From Homarus americanus (lineage: Eukaryota > Arthropoda > Malacostraca > Decapoda > Nephropidae): a stretch of DNA of 64,000 nt. The stretch spans positions 2,639,224-2,703,223 of the forward strand of contig NW_024732415.1 in the NCBI RefSeq assembly GCF_018991925.1, in the 5' to 3' direction. Positions within the stretch are counted from its first letter, which is position 1. The number at the start of each line of letters is the position of its first letter. Shown here in pieces: positions 55,101 to 64,000 of the stretch. The notes beneath the pieces were generated by a model. It saw nothing but the letters and a program-made list of their open reading frames with translations, ran no database searches and was not told where the DNA came from. The position numbers and the translations under genes are program-made.

Positions 55101-56503
55101 GCCACGTGGATGTATTTTTGCACTCTGGATCTATCTTAATAGCTGTTATCACGGAACCGCTTAGATAATAAACTACACATCGCCTCACATACCTGTAGGA
55201 AGCTATCTGTCTTTGCTTTCAGCTGGGCATAATTTGGTAGAAGAGTGAAAAGTCCGTAGTCTTCGTCATCGGATCCCTCTTCACCCATGTCGTTGGGGTA
55301 CGCACCATCTGTTGTGGTGCCGATTACAGTGATGGGTGTTCGGCTGGCGGTGGTTTTATGAACGTTGACGGCGGTAGTGGCGGCGTTACCGTTGTCATGG
55401 TTAACTTGAACATGTTCAAGAGGGGTTCCTTTCACGCCCTGGTGAACATTTTATTGTATTACTAAACTAAAATAACGAAAACATTAGTTTGGAAACACCA
55501 TAAGCCGTGTCTGGGGTGCGAAGTTGAGAGGTGGATTTGTTAAGTTTGCTGGGGCAGAGAAAATGAGTTTGAAAGACTGGTAAAAAAGTTTTTCATTTGT
55601 GAGTGATGGAAAGGAGAGACAGAAGAAGGCCGAGGAGATGAAAGGACTGAGCGAAGGAAACACAATTGGAGAGGGTGAACAGTTGAAACTTTAAGAAAAT
55701 ATTGAAGTAAAGGAGCACGTAGAGCACGACCAGAGAACATTGCATCAAGTGTTTGGGAGCCCCCCGGTTTGGAGGTTAAGCTTGGTAATTTTAAATCATT
55801 TGCGAGGGAAACGTCACAGAAGAAAAGTGTCTTAAAATTGTCTAAGCTATCGGATAAACACAATTGCTCAAATCGAGGGCTCTATTGATTGAACATGCAA
55901 ATTTACCAAAAATAAGTGTACATGAGTAGTGGTAAGGCGCGTATCTCACCAATTTGCCAAGGGTTTGAATTCTGCTTGGCCCAGACACACGTTAAAAGGG
56001 GTTGTTATCTAGTGTGACCTTACCAAACATCACAGCCCGTAGTCCATTCTCCTATACCCATACTGAATAGACCAACCGCCCGAACGGCTATTAAGCTGAG
56101 TGGTGGAAAAAAAAAAAAGAAGACGAATGGAGTGTGGGTTTAAATGTTTGAAAAGGAGAAAGGAGAAGCAGGAAGAACTCAAGAAAAATATTAATGACGA
56201 AATTTTTTTATCACTTGCACATAATAAACACTCGAGATTGTGGAGGTAGCAGCCTTCTGGCTGCCAAGCTCTTTCAATAAACCGTTAATTATTATTATTT
56301 ATTATTACTCATACCTCAGTTACCTCCTTCATGGGAATGGCTTCCAGTGGACCTGTGTCTGGCTCGAACGCAGCGTTGATCTTAGCGCAAGTATTCACCC
56401 TTCCTTTGTTCATTCCATCTTCAGCGTTGACCTCAGTTCTTGCGTTCTCGTCATCTGGGTTGAGTGGTGTTTGTGTTGTGGCAGGTTGATGGAAATCATC
56501 CAT
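46987..56503 (-). CDS. Concentrative nucleoside transporter, copy B (SLC28/CNT), 13 exons
   Basis: Coding exons, 5' to 3': 56315-56503, 55193-55438, 54763-54867, 53019-53099, 52689-52774, 51413-51566, 50857-51051, 50432-50593, 50041-50294, 48589-48763, 47926-48084, 47424-47604, 46987-47027. They sum to 2028 nt (675 aa). Exons 3-12 equal those of copy A in length and phase. The ATG at 56501-56503 sits in ACCATGG. Seen: the CNT signature [12 protein letters not shown] at 578-589 (Glu585), [11 protein letters not shown], and the HP1 region FLGMTEAPL, where Met406 replaces the Gln of QTE found in copy A and in vertebrate and bacterial CNTs. Known: that Gln contacts the nucleobase. Inferred: an expressed, probably folded carrier with altered specificity or reduced transport. 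Frames and splice sites are intact, so it is not an obvious pseudogene. The C-terminal exon has only 12 residues. Confidence 0.93.
47424..47604 (-). CDS. CNT-B exon 12
   Basis: 181 nt: [20 protein letters not shown] and [20 protein letters not shown]. It is clearly more diverged from A and C than those are from each other. Donor GTAGGT. Confidence 0.93.
47926..48084 (-). CDS. CNT-B exon 11 (NEFVAY signature)
   Basis: 159 nt: [20 protein letters not shown] and [20 protein letters not shown]. Confidence 0.95.
48378..48402 (+). repeat. (CTGTA)n pentanucleotide run
   Basis: TGTACTGTACTGTACTGTGA. One of many CTGTA/TACAG runs in the window. Confidence 0.8.
48589..48763 (-). CDS. CNT-B exon 10
   Basis: 175 nt: [20 protein letters not shown], ending QTCTME. 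Donor GTGTGT. Confidence 0.9.
49060..49138 (+). repeat. (TAAA)n and (AT)n array, CNT-B intron 9
   Basis: Five TAAA units followed by about 58 bp of AT. Confidence 0.95.
49645..49900 (+). repeat. Dispersed repeat, copy near CNT-B intron 9
   Basis: GGTAGGCACCCATTCTCAGC then TGGGTGAACTGG resembles GTTAGGTACCCATTCACAGT then TGGGTGGACTCAG at about 53858. Identity and boundaries are unknown. Confidence 0.45.
50041..50294 (-). CDS. CNT-B exon 9 (HP1 and next helices)
   Basis: 254 nt: [60 protein letters not shown]. Confidence 0.95.
50432..50593 (-). CDS. CNT-B exon 8 (Met in place of the QTE Gln)
   Basis: 162 nt: [18 protein letters not shown]. The last codon is ATG (plus strand CAT at 50432-50434), directly before the GTGAGA donor. 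Copy A has CAG at the same place. Confidence 0.93.
50857..51051 (-). CDS. CNT-B exon 7
   Basis: 195 nt: [18 protein letters not shown], then [20 protein letters not shown]. Confidence 0.93.
51413..51566 (-). CDS. CNT-B exon 6
   Basis: 154 nt: [20 protein letters not shown] and [17 protein letters not shown]. Donor GTAAGA. Confidence 0.9.
51645..52090 (+). mobile_element. Nonautonomous hAT element, CNT-B intron 5
   Basis: The left end is CAGTGCCGGATTTAGACCTG and the right end TGAATCCGGCCCTG. Flanking 8-mers ACTACAAC and ATTACAAC match at seven of eight. Both sub-ends contain GTGGAGGCCC...GGGCAGC words. The 446-bp element has no transposase frame. Confidence 0.82.
52689..52774 (-). CDS. CNT-B exon 5
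   Basis: 86 nt, phase 0 to 2: [20 protein letters not shown] and ERAWSLR. The split codon is Arg. Confidence 0.88.
53019..53099 (-). CDS. CNT-B exon 4
   Basis: 81 nt: [20 protein letters not shown] then IGMSYFL. Donor GTAAGT. Confidence 0.9.
53335..53485 (+). repeat. Degenerate CCTAA/TTAGG tract, CNT-B intron 3
   Basis: Interrupted CCTAACTTAACCTAG words, the telomere-like unit in reverse orientation. Confidence 0.5.
53850..53950 (+). repeat. Dispersed repeat, second copy
   Basis: Related to the sequence at 49645 (CACCCATTCTCAGCTGGGTG versus TACCCATTCACAGTTGGGTG). It lies in CNT-B intron 3. Confidence 0.45.
53950..54760. other. CNT-B intron 3, remaining part
   Basis: No element recognised; unique AT-rich sequence. 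Confidence 0.4.
54763..54867 (-). CDS. CNT-B exon 3 (first membrane helix)
   Basis: 105 nt: [20 protein letters not shown] then [14 protein letters not shown]. Acceptor TTGCAG, donor GTAATA. Confidence 0.88.
55193..55438 (-). CDS. CNT-B exon 2
   Basis: 246 nt, Thr/Asn/Asp-rich N-terminal domain. It ends with [17 protein letters not shown], shared with copy A; the first part is absent from copy A. Donor GTATGT. Confidence 0.85.
55440..55915. other. CNT-B intron 1, part
   Basis: A 107-codon minus-strand frame (55540-55863) has no recognisable motif. It looks incidental or part of an old repeat. Confidence 0.3.
55920..56115 (+). mobile_element. tRNA-derived SINE (copy 5), CNT-B intron 1
   Basis: AGTAGTGGTAAGGCGCG (A-box-like) and GGTTTGAATTCTGC (decayed B box) come first, then GTGTGACCTTACCAAACATC, AACCGCCCGAACGGCTATTA and AGCTGAGTGGTGG with a poly(A) tail. 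It shares its tail with copies 4 and 6. Confidence 0.7.
56315..56503 (-). CDS. CNT-B exon 1
   Basis: Residues 1-63, acidic and polar ([20 protein letters not shown] ...). A likely acceptor (TTCACAG) at 56537-56538 suggests a separate 5' UTR exon upstream. Donor GTATGA. Confidence 0.8.
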
Positions 56504-56536
56504 GGTAGTGGTGTCACTTGATAGTAATGTGACAAT
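56504..56536 (-). other. Probable 5' UTR part of CNT-B coding exon 1
   Basis: Between the inferred acceptor TTCACAG and the ATG. Inferred only from sequence pattern. Confidence 0.35.
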
Positions 56537-57291
56537 CTGTGAATGTTGAAGCGTTGGCAGTGGTGTGAAATATGTGTGTGTGTGTGTGTGTTTGTGTACC
56601 ACTTCTCGTCGAATCCACTGTCAAGTATCGACTATCTACTGCCACCGCTTGTATCGGAGAGTGAGGAAATAACTTTTCAACTCTGATAAGATTACTTGCT
56701 TTTATCTCCAAAATATAAAAAAATGATCTCATCAACCAACACGCAATTATGTTCAAACTCAGTGTTGGTTCATTAGGATCGTCATCCAAGTGAAATTTAG
56801 TTATTCACACAGATAATGTAAACAAAGCAAAAGTTGTTTTTATGAAAGAAATAATAATTAAAGTAACAATTTTATATTTTTCCGCGTCTGTATGTTTAGC
56901 CAATCAAACAGTCATTCTGTGAATGCATGCCTGTTTTCTTAGTATGAAATTAAAATAATAAAATTCAAATATCTTATAAGATGAAACAAATAAATATACG
57001 AATGTGAACATAAATGAACGGACGTTTGAAGATATTTTTAAATAGTTACTTATATATTACCAAAACGTTCTTTATGTCGCACCCTTCATGGATGGCGCGT
57101 TAAACACAGGCCACAAAGAAAATAATGGGTTTTAAAGGGCGTTCTATTTCCTTCCTGTACATTCCTTCTCCTTGCAGTAAGTGAAAGTAGTTCAGTGTAA
57201 AGCATGTAGGAGTTACAGGTTACTGCATCACATTGTGGGGTTCAAGTTTGTTTGGTTCACACTCAGGATGGGTTGGAGAAAGGAAACTCAC

Positions 57292-57540
57292 AATGTGCTC
57301 TCTATATACATGTTGTATTGGATGTACAATGCAGCTTGGTGCTGGGAAGGCAGCATGGTTATAAGCGTGATGTAGAGAGAGCTGGTTGGTGAGGACGCTC
57401 AGAGAAGGACAGCTTGTGGGTCGCCATGCTCGCCAGCGGGAGAGAGGACCGCCAGGCAGGCGGCGGAGGTGGTGTTGCTGGCTGGTTGGTGTAGGTAGAA
57501 AGAGCGGCAGATCACCACGAGGTCAGGTCTTAAATAGCGG
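57292..57540 (-). promoter_or_regulatory. Candidate promoter and 5' UTR exon of CNT-B
   Basis: A GC-rich island in AT-rich DNA. On the minus strand a TATA-like CTATTTAA (57530-57537) lies above a transcribed-looking stretch and a donor GTGAGT at 57286-57291. A short upstream ORF (MATHKLSFSERPHQPALSTS, near 57430) would lie in this leader. About 0.8 kb upstream of CNT-B exon 1. Inference. Confidence 0.35.
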
Positions 57541-58029
57541 GGGTAGGCGTGGCTTAGCAGTTGACCCTCGCTCCGTGGTGATGGCGGCGCTGGTTGACCT
57601 AGACCACGAGGCATACACTGGGGAATTGGTGGGGTCGGCTAGGCAGCGACAAACAGCGTTTGTAGGGGAGAATTCCACTACAACATTCTAATAAACTACA
57701 CTGTGGTGACACACCAATATGCAAAGGTGGAGATGTAAGCTGGGTCCTAGTGCTGCAGGATCAACACGAGTTGAACAGACTAACAATAATAAGTAATATT
57801 CTTGCGTTCACCACGGCGACGCCTGCGCCATCTACCTGATGAGTGGCGACCATCTGTTGTCCTCCTGCCTCACTCAGCTGTTATCACCATTTCCTATATT
57901 TTTTCGTAGGTATGCCACTTCCTTCTTTATTTCCCACATCCCATATTCTTTTGTCATTTTACCCTCTTCCCCATTCCTAATTTTCTGGCTCCACTCCCTT
58001 TCCCTAATACACAGTCTGGTCACGTACGT

Positions 58030-58260
58030 ACTTTTACTTTTATTCTTCAAGTCGTCGCTGATTGGTTCGTTAGCCACTTGGGCAGTCGGTCACATCTGTT
58101 GGCAACTTGGCAAGGACTGGGCATGCACTTGCACTGGCTCTTGAATGTAATATGTCAAGGTAGGTTATCTACCTACCTTGATATGTGTACCTGCGGCTGC
58201 GCCAGTGTTGGTCAAAAACTGGTCTTGAAAGAGCTCACATTGTGATTGCACTACACGAGG
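58030..58260 (-). mobile_element. CR1-like LINE 3' end fragment
   Basis: The minus strand contains the ...CAAGAGCCAGTGCAAGTGCA... end of the ORF and the tail GTGACCGACTGCCCAAGTGG then CTAACGAACCAATCAGCG. Matches the tails at 31.8 and 59.6 kb. Confidence 0.7.
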
Positions 58261-58839
58261 GATCTCTTAGTTGTTCAGTCTACTGAATACTAGTTTGAAA
58301 CGGTCCCACTCAGGGATTCAAAGGTATAATACTAAGAGTTTGTCTTACTGTAGTTATCTTTTTACAGATCTTTCTCACCTCCAATTCTCCCACCCATCAC
58401 AACAATGGACGAGTTGTCGGTTCTGGGTAAACACAAGGAATACACTCTGCCTCTTTCGTAGAGCGATAAAAGTTTAAAGCCTTGCTATAATAGCGAGATA
58501 AAATTATTTCTCTAGAAACAGGACCGCCATTTGCGTTGACGTCACCACCTTCCCTGCCGATGACGCAGGGATAGAGATACGAGTCAATTTAGAATGACAT
58601 TGTCTGGACTTTGTTTTAAGAGTGCCTGATGTTAGGTAAACATGACAACATAGTGCTGTTATTGTTTTGATGATTCACAAGTGAACCATTGAGATGTATC
58701 ATTTATATTTATTAATGAGTAAATTTTACTTTAACTACCATAAGTATTTGGATGCTTAGATTCGAGATAGGCTATATTGGGTAAATTTTTTTTACCGATT
58801 GACCAGCCATCTTACGAAAAAAATTCGACAGACAACTCG

Positions 58840-59210
58840 TCCATTGTAGGTTTTGTACCATATGCAGACTGTGAAAAGCTGCAGAAGGATCTCTGCGAGC
58901 TTCAAGAACGGTCGAAGAAATGGTTGCCAAGATTCAATGTCACGAAGTGTAAGAAGCTGCACCTGGAACGTACCAATGGTAAAGAGGTGTATCATATGTC
59001 CCAATGGAACGAAGAAACTGCAGTAATTGAGACACTGTGAAAAGGACCTAGGCGTGTACGTTGACAATGGACTGAACTTCTCGGGTCATTGCGAGAAGAA
59101 GGTAAATCAGGCAACTAAATTATTAGAACATAAGGAGTCTGCAATAGACCGGTTGGCTTGTGCACGGCAGCTCCTGTCGAGAGTTTCTACCACTCTCTAT
59201 CATCCGTGAA
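58840..59210 (+). mobile_element. CR1-like LINE internal fragment
   Basis: [40 protein letters not shown] and, after a frame break, [20 protein letters not shown] match the copy at 32.69-32.4 kb. It ends near 59130. Confidence 0.82.
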
Positions 59211-59215
59211 TCAAT

Positions 59216-59510
59216 CTAGCCTCCTTTTAAAACTTTCCAGCGTTCCAGCACTTGTACAAAGTTGCTAAGCTTGTTCCACTCGTCCACCACCCTATTTGTT
59301 AACCAGTTCCTTCCTATCTCCCTCCTAAACCTAAACTTATCCAACTTAAATCCATTGCTTCGAGTCCTATCCTGCTCGGATATTATAAGAACTTTATCTC
59401 TATCCCCTTTATTGATTCCCTTCACCCACTTAAATACTTCTATCATATCTCACTGCACTCTTCGTCTTTCTAGGAAATGCAAGCTCTTTCTTCAACCTAT
59501 CTTGATATAG
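59216..59510 (-). mobile_element. Second LINE family, C-terminal fragment
   Basis: The minus strand reads MIEVFKWVKGINKGDRDKVL and FRREIGRNWLTNRVVDEWNK, the usual last part of CR1-type ORF2 proteins. The sequence differs from the resident family, so this is another lineage. Confidence 0.65.
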
Positions 59511-59652
59511 AAGGTGTCCAAGTCCCGGGTTTAGGTACATTCAGGAGCCGGTGCATGCCCATTACTTGCCAACAGTGCGTAACAGAGACGTGACCGATCG
59601 CCCAAGCGACTAATGAGGCGATCAGTGGTGAAAAGAATAAAAGTAAAAAAAG
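59511..59652 (+). mobile_element. CR1-like LINE 3' end and tail
   Basis: Contains the end of the ORF (GTACATTCAGGAGCCGGTGC) and the tail GTGACCGATCGCCCAAGCGA, GGCGATCAGTGGTGAAAAGA and ATAAAAGTAAAAAAAG. Confidence 0.8.
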
Positions 59653-59659
59653 TACAGTA

Positions 59660-60357
59660 CAGTCAACCCTCACATACGCGGTTAATATAACCCACAGCGT
59701 ACCGCGGAAAGTGAGAAAAGCGTAAAGTGAACAACATAACATATGGGATTAATTGAAATAGAGACCGGGCCGACCCCCACACTCCACTTTTTGACGACAC
59801 AACTATGTTGTCGTAAAAATATTATCTTAACTTTATGAAGGTATGCACACACAATTAATAATTTAGAGAAATATCAACAATATTAGGTTTTTTAACACTT
59901 ACATTAGTAGAAAAGATGGCTGGGCACACGGGGATGGGCGGTTGGTTCCGAGGCAGAGGGCAGATTATTGGCCCTCACCTGTATCACTTGTATCAATTGT
60001 ATCACTATCCACCACAGAGGCTTGCAGGGCCTCTTTGTCAAACCCCTCAAAGTCCATATCCTCACTATAATTATCACTATCACTGACTTGGGCCGGCTGT
60101 GGTGGGCGGCAGGTGAAGAACTCATTAATGTTTTGATGACTGGGCGACCTTGTGCGCACCATGCTCGCGCCACTTACACAACATGGCGGATGGCGGGAGA
60201 GGGCGGGGGGTTTGGATCCAAAATGGCACAGCTCGCCAGCCGCTCTCCGCGTAAAGGGGTACACGCACGGCGGAATGTGAGCATCCTGGGTTCCGGCAGG
60301 GCACCGCGTAAACGTGGAAACGCGGAATGTGGGACCGCGTAAAGTGAGGGTTGACTG
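59660..60357 (-). mobile_element. Tigger/pogo-like DNA element, internally deleted
   Basis: Ends are CAGTCAACCCTCAC and GTGAGGGTTGACTG, flanked by TA (59658-59659 and 60358-60359), 698 bp in all. CGCGGTTAATATAACCC and GTACCGCGGAAAGTG-type subterminal words are typical of Tigger-like families. A minus-strand frame with MVRTRSPSHQNINEFFTCRP and an acidic SEDMDFEGFDKEA segment is probably the C-terminal tail of the lost transposase. No DDE domain is present. Confidence 0.78.
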
Positions 60358-60359
60358 TA

Positions 60360-62683
60360 TATGAAAGACAATTCCGTGGATCCACAGCTGTGTAAAGATA
60401 ATGTAAATAATTTCATTATAGCTTACTTTATTATGAATATTCCAGTAATAAAAGAGATTTCCATAATTTATACAAAAAAATATTTACTGATGCACAAAAT
60501 TAAATTAACTAATTTCATGACACACAGTTATATTTACTAACCATACAAAGCAAATTAACTATATTCCGGATATATAGTACAAAGGAAAGACAGTAAAGTT
60601 GTTTAGTTCTTAATGCATGAAGTTGAAATAACCAACTTTCCAACACACACAGTTCTGTACTTCCTGATACCAAGCTAAATTAACTGTCTAACTGATACAA
60701 GAGGAGTTAAAATAATTAACACACACAGTTTCTCATCATCACTTGCACATGGTTATAATAAACAACGAACAAAAAAGTTAATTAACTTTGATACATCAAC
60801 TACACAACTTTACACCGTAACTAATAAAATAATGAAAAGCCATTTGAAAAACAGAAATTATACAATACAGTACAAATTTTATTATTTCCACAAAACAAGT
60901 TAAAAAAATAGATCCAATATGGAACTTAAATTAAAAGAGTTCAGTATAAATACTGTACTGTACATGAGAATTTAAAGTCAGCGAATGGCTCATCATGTGG
61001 CCTGGACATATCTTATACAAAATAATTAAAAGTATCCATGAATTCTGATCTCCAGCTAACCTTTGACCTCCCAAAACAAACTAGGTCTAAAATCTCTGCA
61101 AGAATTCCGCCCATTATTGTTCACAAGGAGTTTTCTCAGACACCAGAATGAAGTGAGAACAGAGAGATGTCATTCTTGTAAGTCTCTTCTTAACAGTGTG
61201 CCAAAGGGGGGCTAAACTCGAGTTGCCTGCCTTCATCCATTCTTTGCAGTGCAGTGCAAGATATTTACGACAAGCATCAGGTATACAAGGCACTTCACAT
61301 GAATATACCATAGCCTAGGTGTGTGTGTGTGTGTGGGGGGGCACATTTAGGAGATGTAGCAACGCAGTGCCATAGTCATAGGCGTGAAACTGTGGATTAC
61401 CCTGTTTGCCAGTTCCCCGTTCTGTAGTTCAGTCCTAGTTACTGGGTCGTGGCTACACATACACAACAATGTTGCATAACACGTAATTAGAGGATTCGTT
61501 TTTCTGTTAAACTACTTTATTGTTTTATCTTATCACAAACAGGGTAATTTCCCCATTTGACGCCCATCCATTCATCCCCAAATATGGCGCTGCGTTCCTG
61601 CACATCTCCTACCCGAGCCCTCACACATTCCCAGGCTGCAGTAGGTTCGTGTGGAGGCAACTGTACATGGCACATGTACAATATTTTTATCGATATATTC
61701 CCATGAAGAAATCTAAGCAAGTTGAACACGTGAACTTGTCTGCAAGAACATACAGTAATGAAAAACTTCACATCTCATTACTTGCCTGACTTCAAATACA
61801 TATTTGTATAATACACTCCACGTATCTTAAAATATTTACAACAGTAAAATTACATGTTAAGTTTTTTACATATCACAGAGCATTAATCACAACCACTTGG
61901 ATCCATACAAGACTATTACTGTACAACTACATGCATTCAGTAAAAATCATAAATTACAAAATAGATTTTCAAACCCAAACACTAATATATACAGTACTGT
62001 ATGCAGTATATATATATATATAATTTTAGTCAGATTTTTTTTTTATAGAATTTATAAAAAATTAGTTTCAGTAATTTATATATTACAGGTATGTACAGTA
62101 TTGTGATTTCAGGATATGATGCATAACACACTCATACACCACATTATTTACATATGCATTATTGTACTGTACTACAGTATACTAATATACTCTTACCCTA
62201 ACTATCACTGTACTGTATATTGCTAAATGAATCCCATAATAGCACTTACTCAAACTCATGTGGTCCAGTGTCAATACTGTGCAGTATGCACACAAGTTGG
62301 AGCAGTCCACACTTATTCCTCAAGTTTTCAGGCACCAATGAACGGCAGTCCAATACCAGTGACAAACGGAGTACATATCTCAGGTTAATCCAAGTTCATT
62401 AGATACTTCATACTTGTAGTGGGGATACCAACATACAATACCCTACTCTAAAGTAACATGTTGTCACATTTATGTATATGTAGAAAAGTATGGCTTTTAA
62501 CATTTGTCTAAATCTCTTATATCACTAAGTGAATATATTAACATATATCTTATGTCTATCAAAGAAATACCACGAGTGCAGCCACTTTTCAGCTTAAACA
62601 CATGATTAACAACAAACATTACACAAGGATTGTATAGGTAAGTTGAGGCCTTGGGAAACATCCCTTGGGGTAGGTGGAGGTGT
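60360..62683. other. Region downstream of CNT-C, no confident gene
   Basis: AT-rich. Two minus-strand frames (61771-61517 and 61311-61114) look less random than others nearby, with several Cys, but match nothing I recognise. They could be 3' UTR of CNT-C. A (GT)n plus G run lies at 61320-61340. Confidence 0.35.
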
Positions 62684-62763
62684 TCAAGTACTAAGGGTAC
62701 TAAGCTCTGTGACGTTGGTAACAGAACTGCTGCTACTGTTGTCTATCTCATTTAGCAACGTAC
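62684..62763 (-). CDS. CNT-C exon 13
   Basis: 80 nt, acceptor TTTCACCAG, stop TGA at 62684-62686. Its reading phase joins exon 12 correctly (G+GT) and the first residues match copy A (GTLL). Confidence 0.8.
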
Positions 62764-63899
62764 CTGGTGAAAGAGATATTTGGTCATTAGGTACACGACT
62801 GCATGTTCTTTGTTGTACAAATGAACTTAAAACTAAGCAATGAATGAGTTGGTAGTACATCAATGAATGTAGGTAAAAATGCCAATAGGAAAATATGGCA
62901 CCGGAAAAAAGGCATAATCATCCTATGCTATGCACGCCATAGCTCATTAGCTCGTTTGTGGTTCATGAGCTCGAAGTGAAATTTGTTGTGCCATTTTTCC
63001 AGTGCCATATTTTCCTGTGCCACATCAATACAGTATATACCTCTCAACACTCAGATCAGATGGTAAGAAAGGCATTATCCAGTGTGACTACCAAATATTG
63101 TAGGTTTTCCCCAAGTACTCCAGTTTCCTCCTGTACCAACACTGGACAATGAAAGTAGTAACAAAGAAAAGGTCAAAAGGCCAGTAAGCTGATATGTGGT
63201 AGATACGATAATTCAAGTCATGAAAATACCCCAGACATATACTTACCAGCAATACAAGCGGTAAGGAAACAGGCGCAGCTGCCAGCAATCATGGCCCTCA
63301 CCACCACCTTGGCTAAATCAGCCTTACGCCCTGGGGCCATAGCACCAAACCCGCCCAGGTTGATGCCGATAGAACTGATGTTGCTAAACCCACACAGTGC
63401 ATACGTGGCGATCACCTCGGCTCGTACCTGTTGGTCAAATGGTTAATAATGTTTGAGACTCCTAGCATACCATAAAATTCAGACCTACATATTCTATATG
63501 CAGTATGAATTGCAATTGGCATACTAGCAGGATAACCTTAAGATACATTTCACAATAACATTTATTAATATTCAATTTTTTTTATTAAGAACCTTACGGT
63601 TGTGAACCATGTGGAACAAGTAAGGCTGTGAGGGTTCAGTGGATTTGTAACCCAAATTACTACATTGGCACTGCTACTACTATTAATACAATGCTTAAGA
63701 CTACAAATTATCTTGTTAACATCTCATAGCTGACCCTTACCGACAAATCTCCAGCATTCTTCATCTCGGCAAGTCTGGCATAAGCAACAAACTCATTAAC
63801 GATGGTCTTGATGCCTATGAGTTCTCCAACCTTGTCACATTCAGACCAGTCCACTCCCATCACCCAGGCTAGTGGCATGAAGATCCAACCAAACAGTCC
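62684..63899 (-). CDS. Concentrative nucleoside transporter, copy C (last three exons)
   Basis: Exons 11 (63741-63899), 12 (63247-63427) and 13 (62684-62763) are seen; the 5' part lies beyond the window. Exons 11 and 12 have exactly the lengths and phases of copies A and B. The signature [12 protein letters not shown] and [11 protein letters not shown] are present. The QTE region is outside, so its substrate site cannot be fully judged. The tail exon codes GTLLNEIDNSSSSSVTNVTE then LSTLST and TGA, about 26 residues, Ser/Thr/Asn-rich. Copy C is closer to A than to B in exon 12. Likely a functional paralogue with the same role of sodium- or proton-coupled nucleoside import. Confidence 0.9.
63080..63215 (+). 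mobile_element. SINE tail (copy 6), CNT-C intron 12
   Basis: CAGTGTGACTACCAAATATT, ACAATGAAAGTAGTAACAAA and GGCCAGTAAGCTGATATGTG match the body and tail of SINE copies 4 and 5. The tRNA-like head is missing. Confidence 0.6.
63247..63427 (-). CDS. CNT-C exon 12
   Basis: 181 nt: [20 protein letters not shown] then [20 protein letters not shown]. Acceptor CAACAG, donor GTAAGT. Confidence 0.95.
63741..63899 (-). CDS. CNT-C exon 11
   Basis: 159 nt: [20 protein letters not shown] and [19 protein letters not shown]. Acceptor TGTGTAG, donor GTAAGG. Confidence 0.93.
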
Positions 63900-64000
63900 C
63901 TACACAGAGCAAGAAATGCATATTTTTGAGAATTCAAATTAAAGAAGTATTTTATTAACCTCCAAAATCCTAGAGAATTACAATAAATAATATAATACTG

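Noticed and set aside
55540..55863. 107-codon minus-strand frame in CNT-B intron 1
   Set aside because: No motif, low-complexity Ser/Pro-rich composition, no supporting splice sites.

Overview
The window looks like nuclear DNA from an arthropod, most likely a decapod crustacean. The evidence is spliced genes with GT-AG introns, long dinucleotide and minisatellite arrays, interstitial TTAGG tracts (the arthropod telomere unit), and a dense mix of CR1-like LINEs, a Penelope-like fragment, hAT- and Tc1/mariner-type DNA elements and tRNA-derived SINEs. The species is inferred, not proven.

Layout. Positions 987-17615 (+) hold a five-exon monocarboxylate transporter gene (SLC16/MCT type, about 821 aa). 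Its first two introns are large and full of satellites, a 140-bp-arm inverted repeat and transposons. From 17.6 to 26.5 kb is intergenic DNA between convergent genes, with LINE fragments and one long TA array. From 26.5 kb to the end, three tandem, same-strand (-) copies of a concentrative nucleoside transporter (CNT, SLC28 type) follow one another. Copy A (26575-39086) has 13 coding exons and 641 aa. Copy B (46987-56503) has 13 coding exons and 675 aa. Copy C shows only its last three exons (62684-63899) and runs out of the window. Copies A and B have identical lengths for exons 3 to 12 and identical splice phases, and the three visible exons of C match, so they arose by whole-gene tandem duplication. 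First, second and last exons differ between copies.

How they work together. MCT proteins move monocarboxylates or related small acids, usually with protons. CNT proteins import nucleosides with a sodium or proton gradient. Both are plasma-membrane carriers; nothing in the sequence shows that they share regulation.

Main points of interest: (1) copy B has Met in place of the Gln of the QTE nucleobase-binding motif; (2) exon 12 of copies A and C is about 95 % identical over 166 bases while their exon 11 is only about 77 % identical, which points to local gene conversion; (3) a 140-bp-arm fold-back sits in an MCT intron; (4) the tRNA-derived SINEs and the resident CR1-like LINE share a 3' tail motif. 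I found no CRISPR array, operon, rRNA gene or intact tRNA gene, and no complete novel system.
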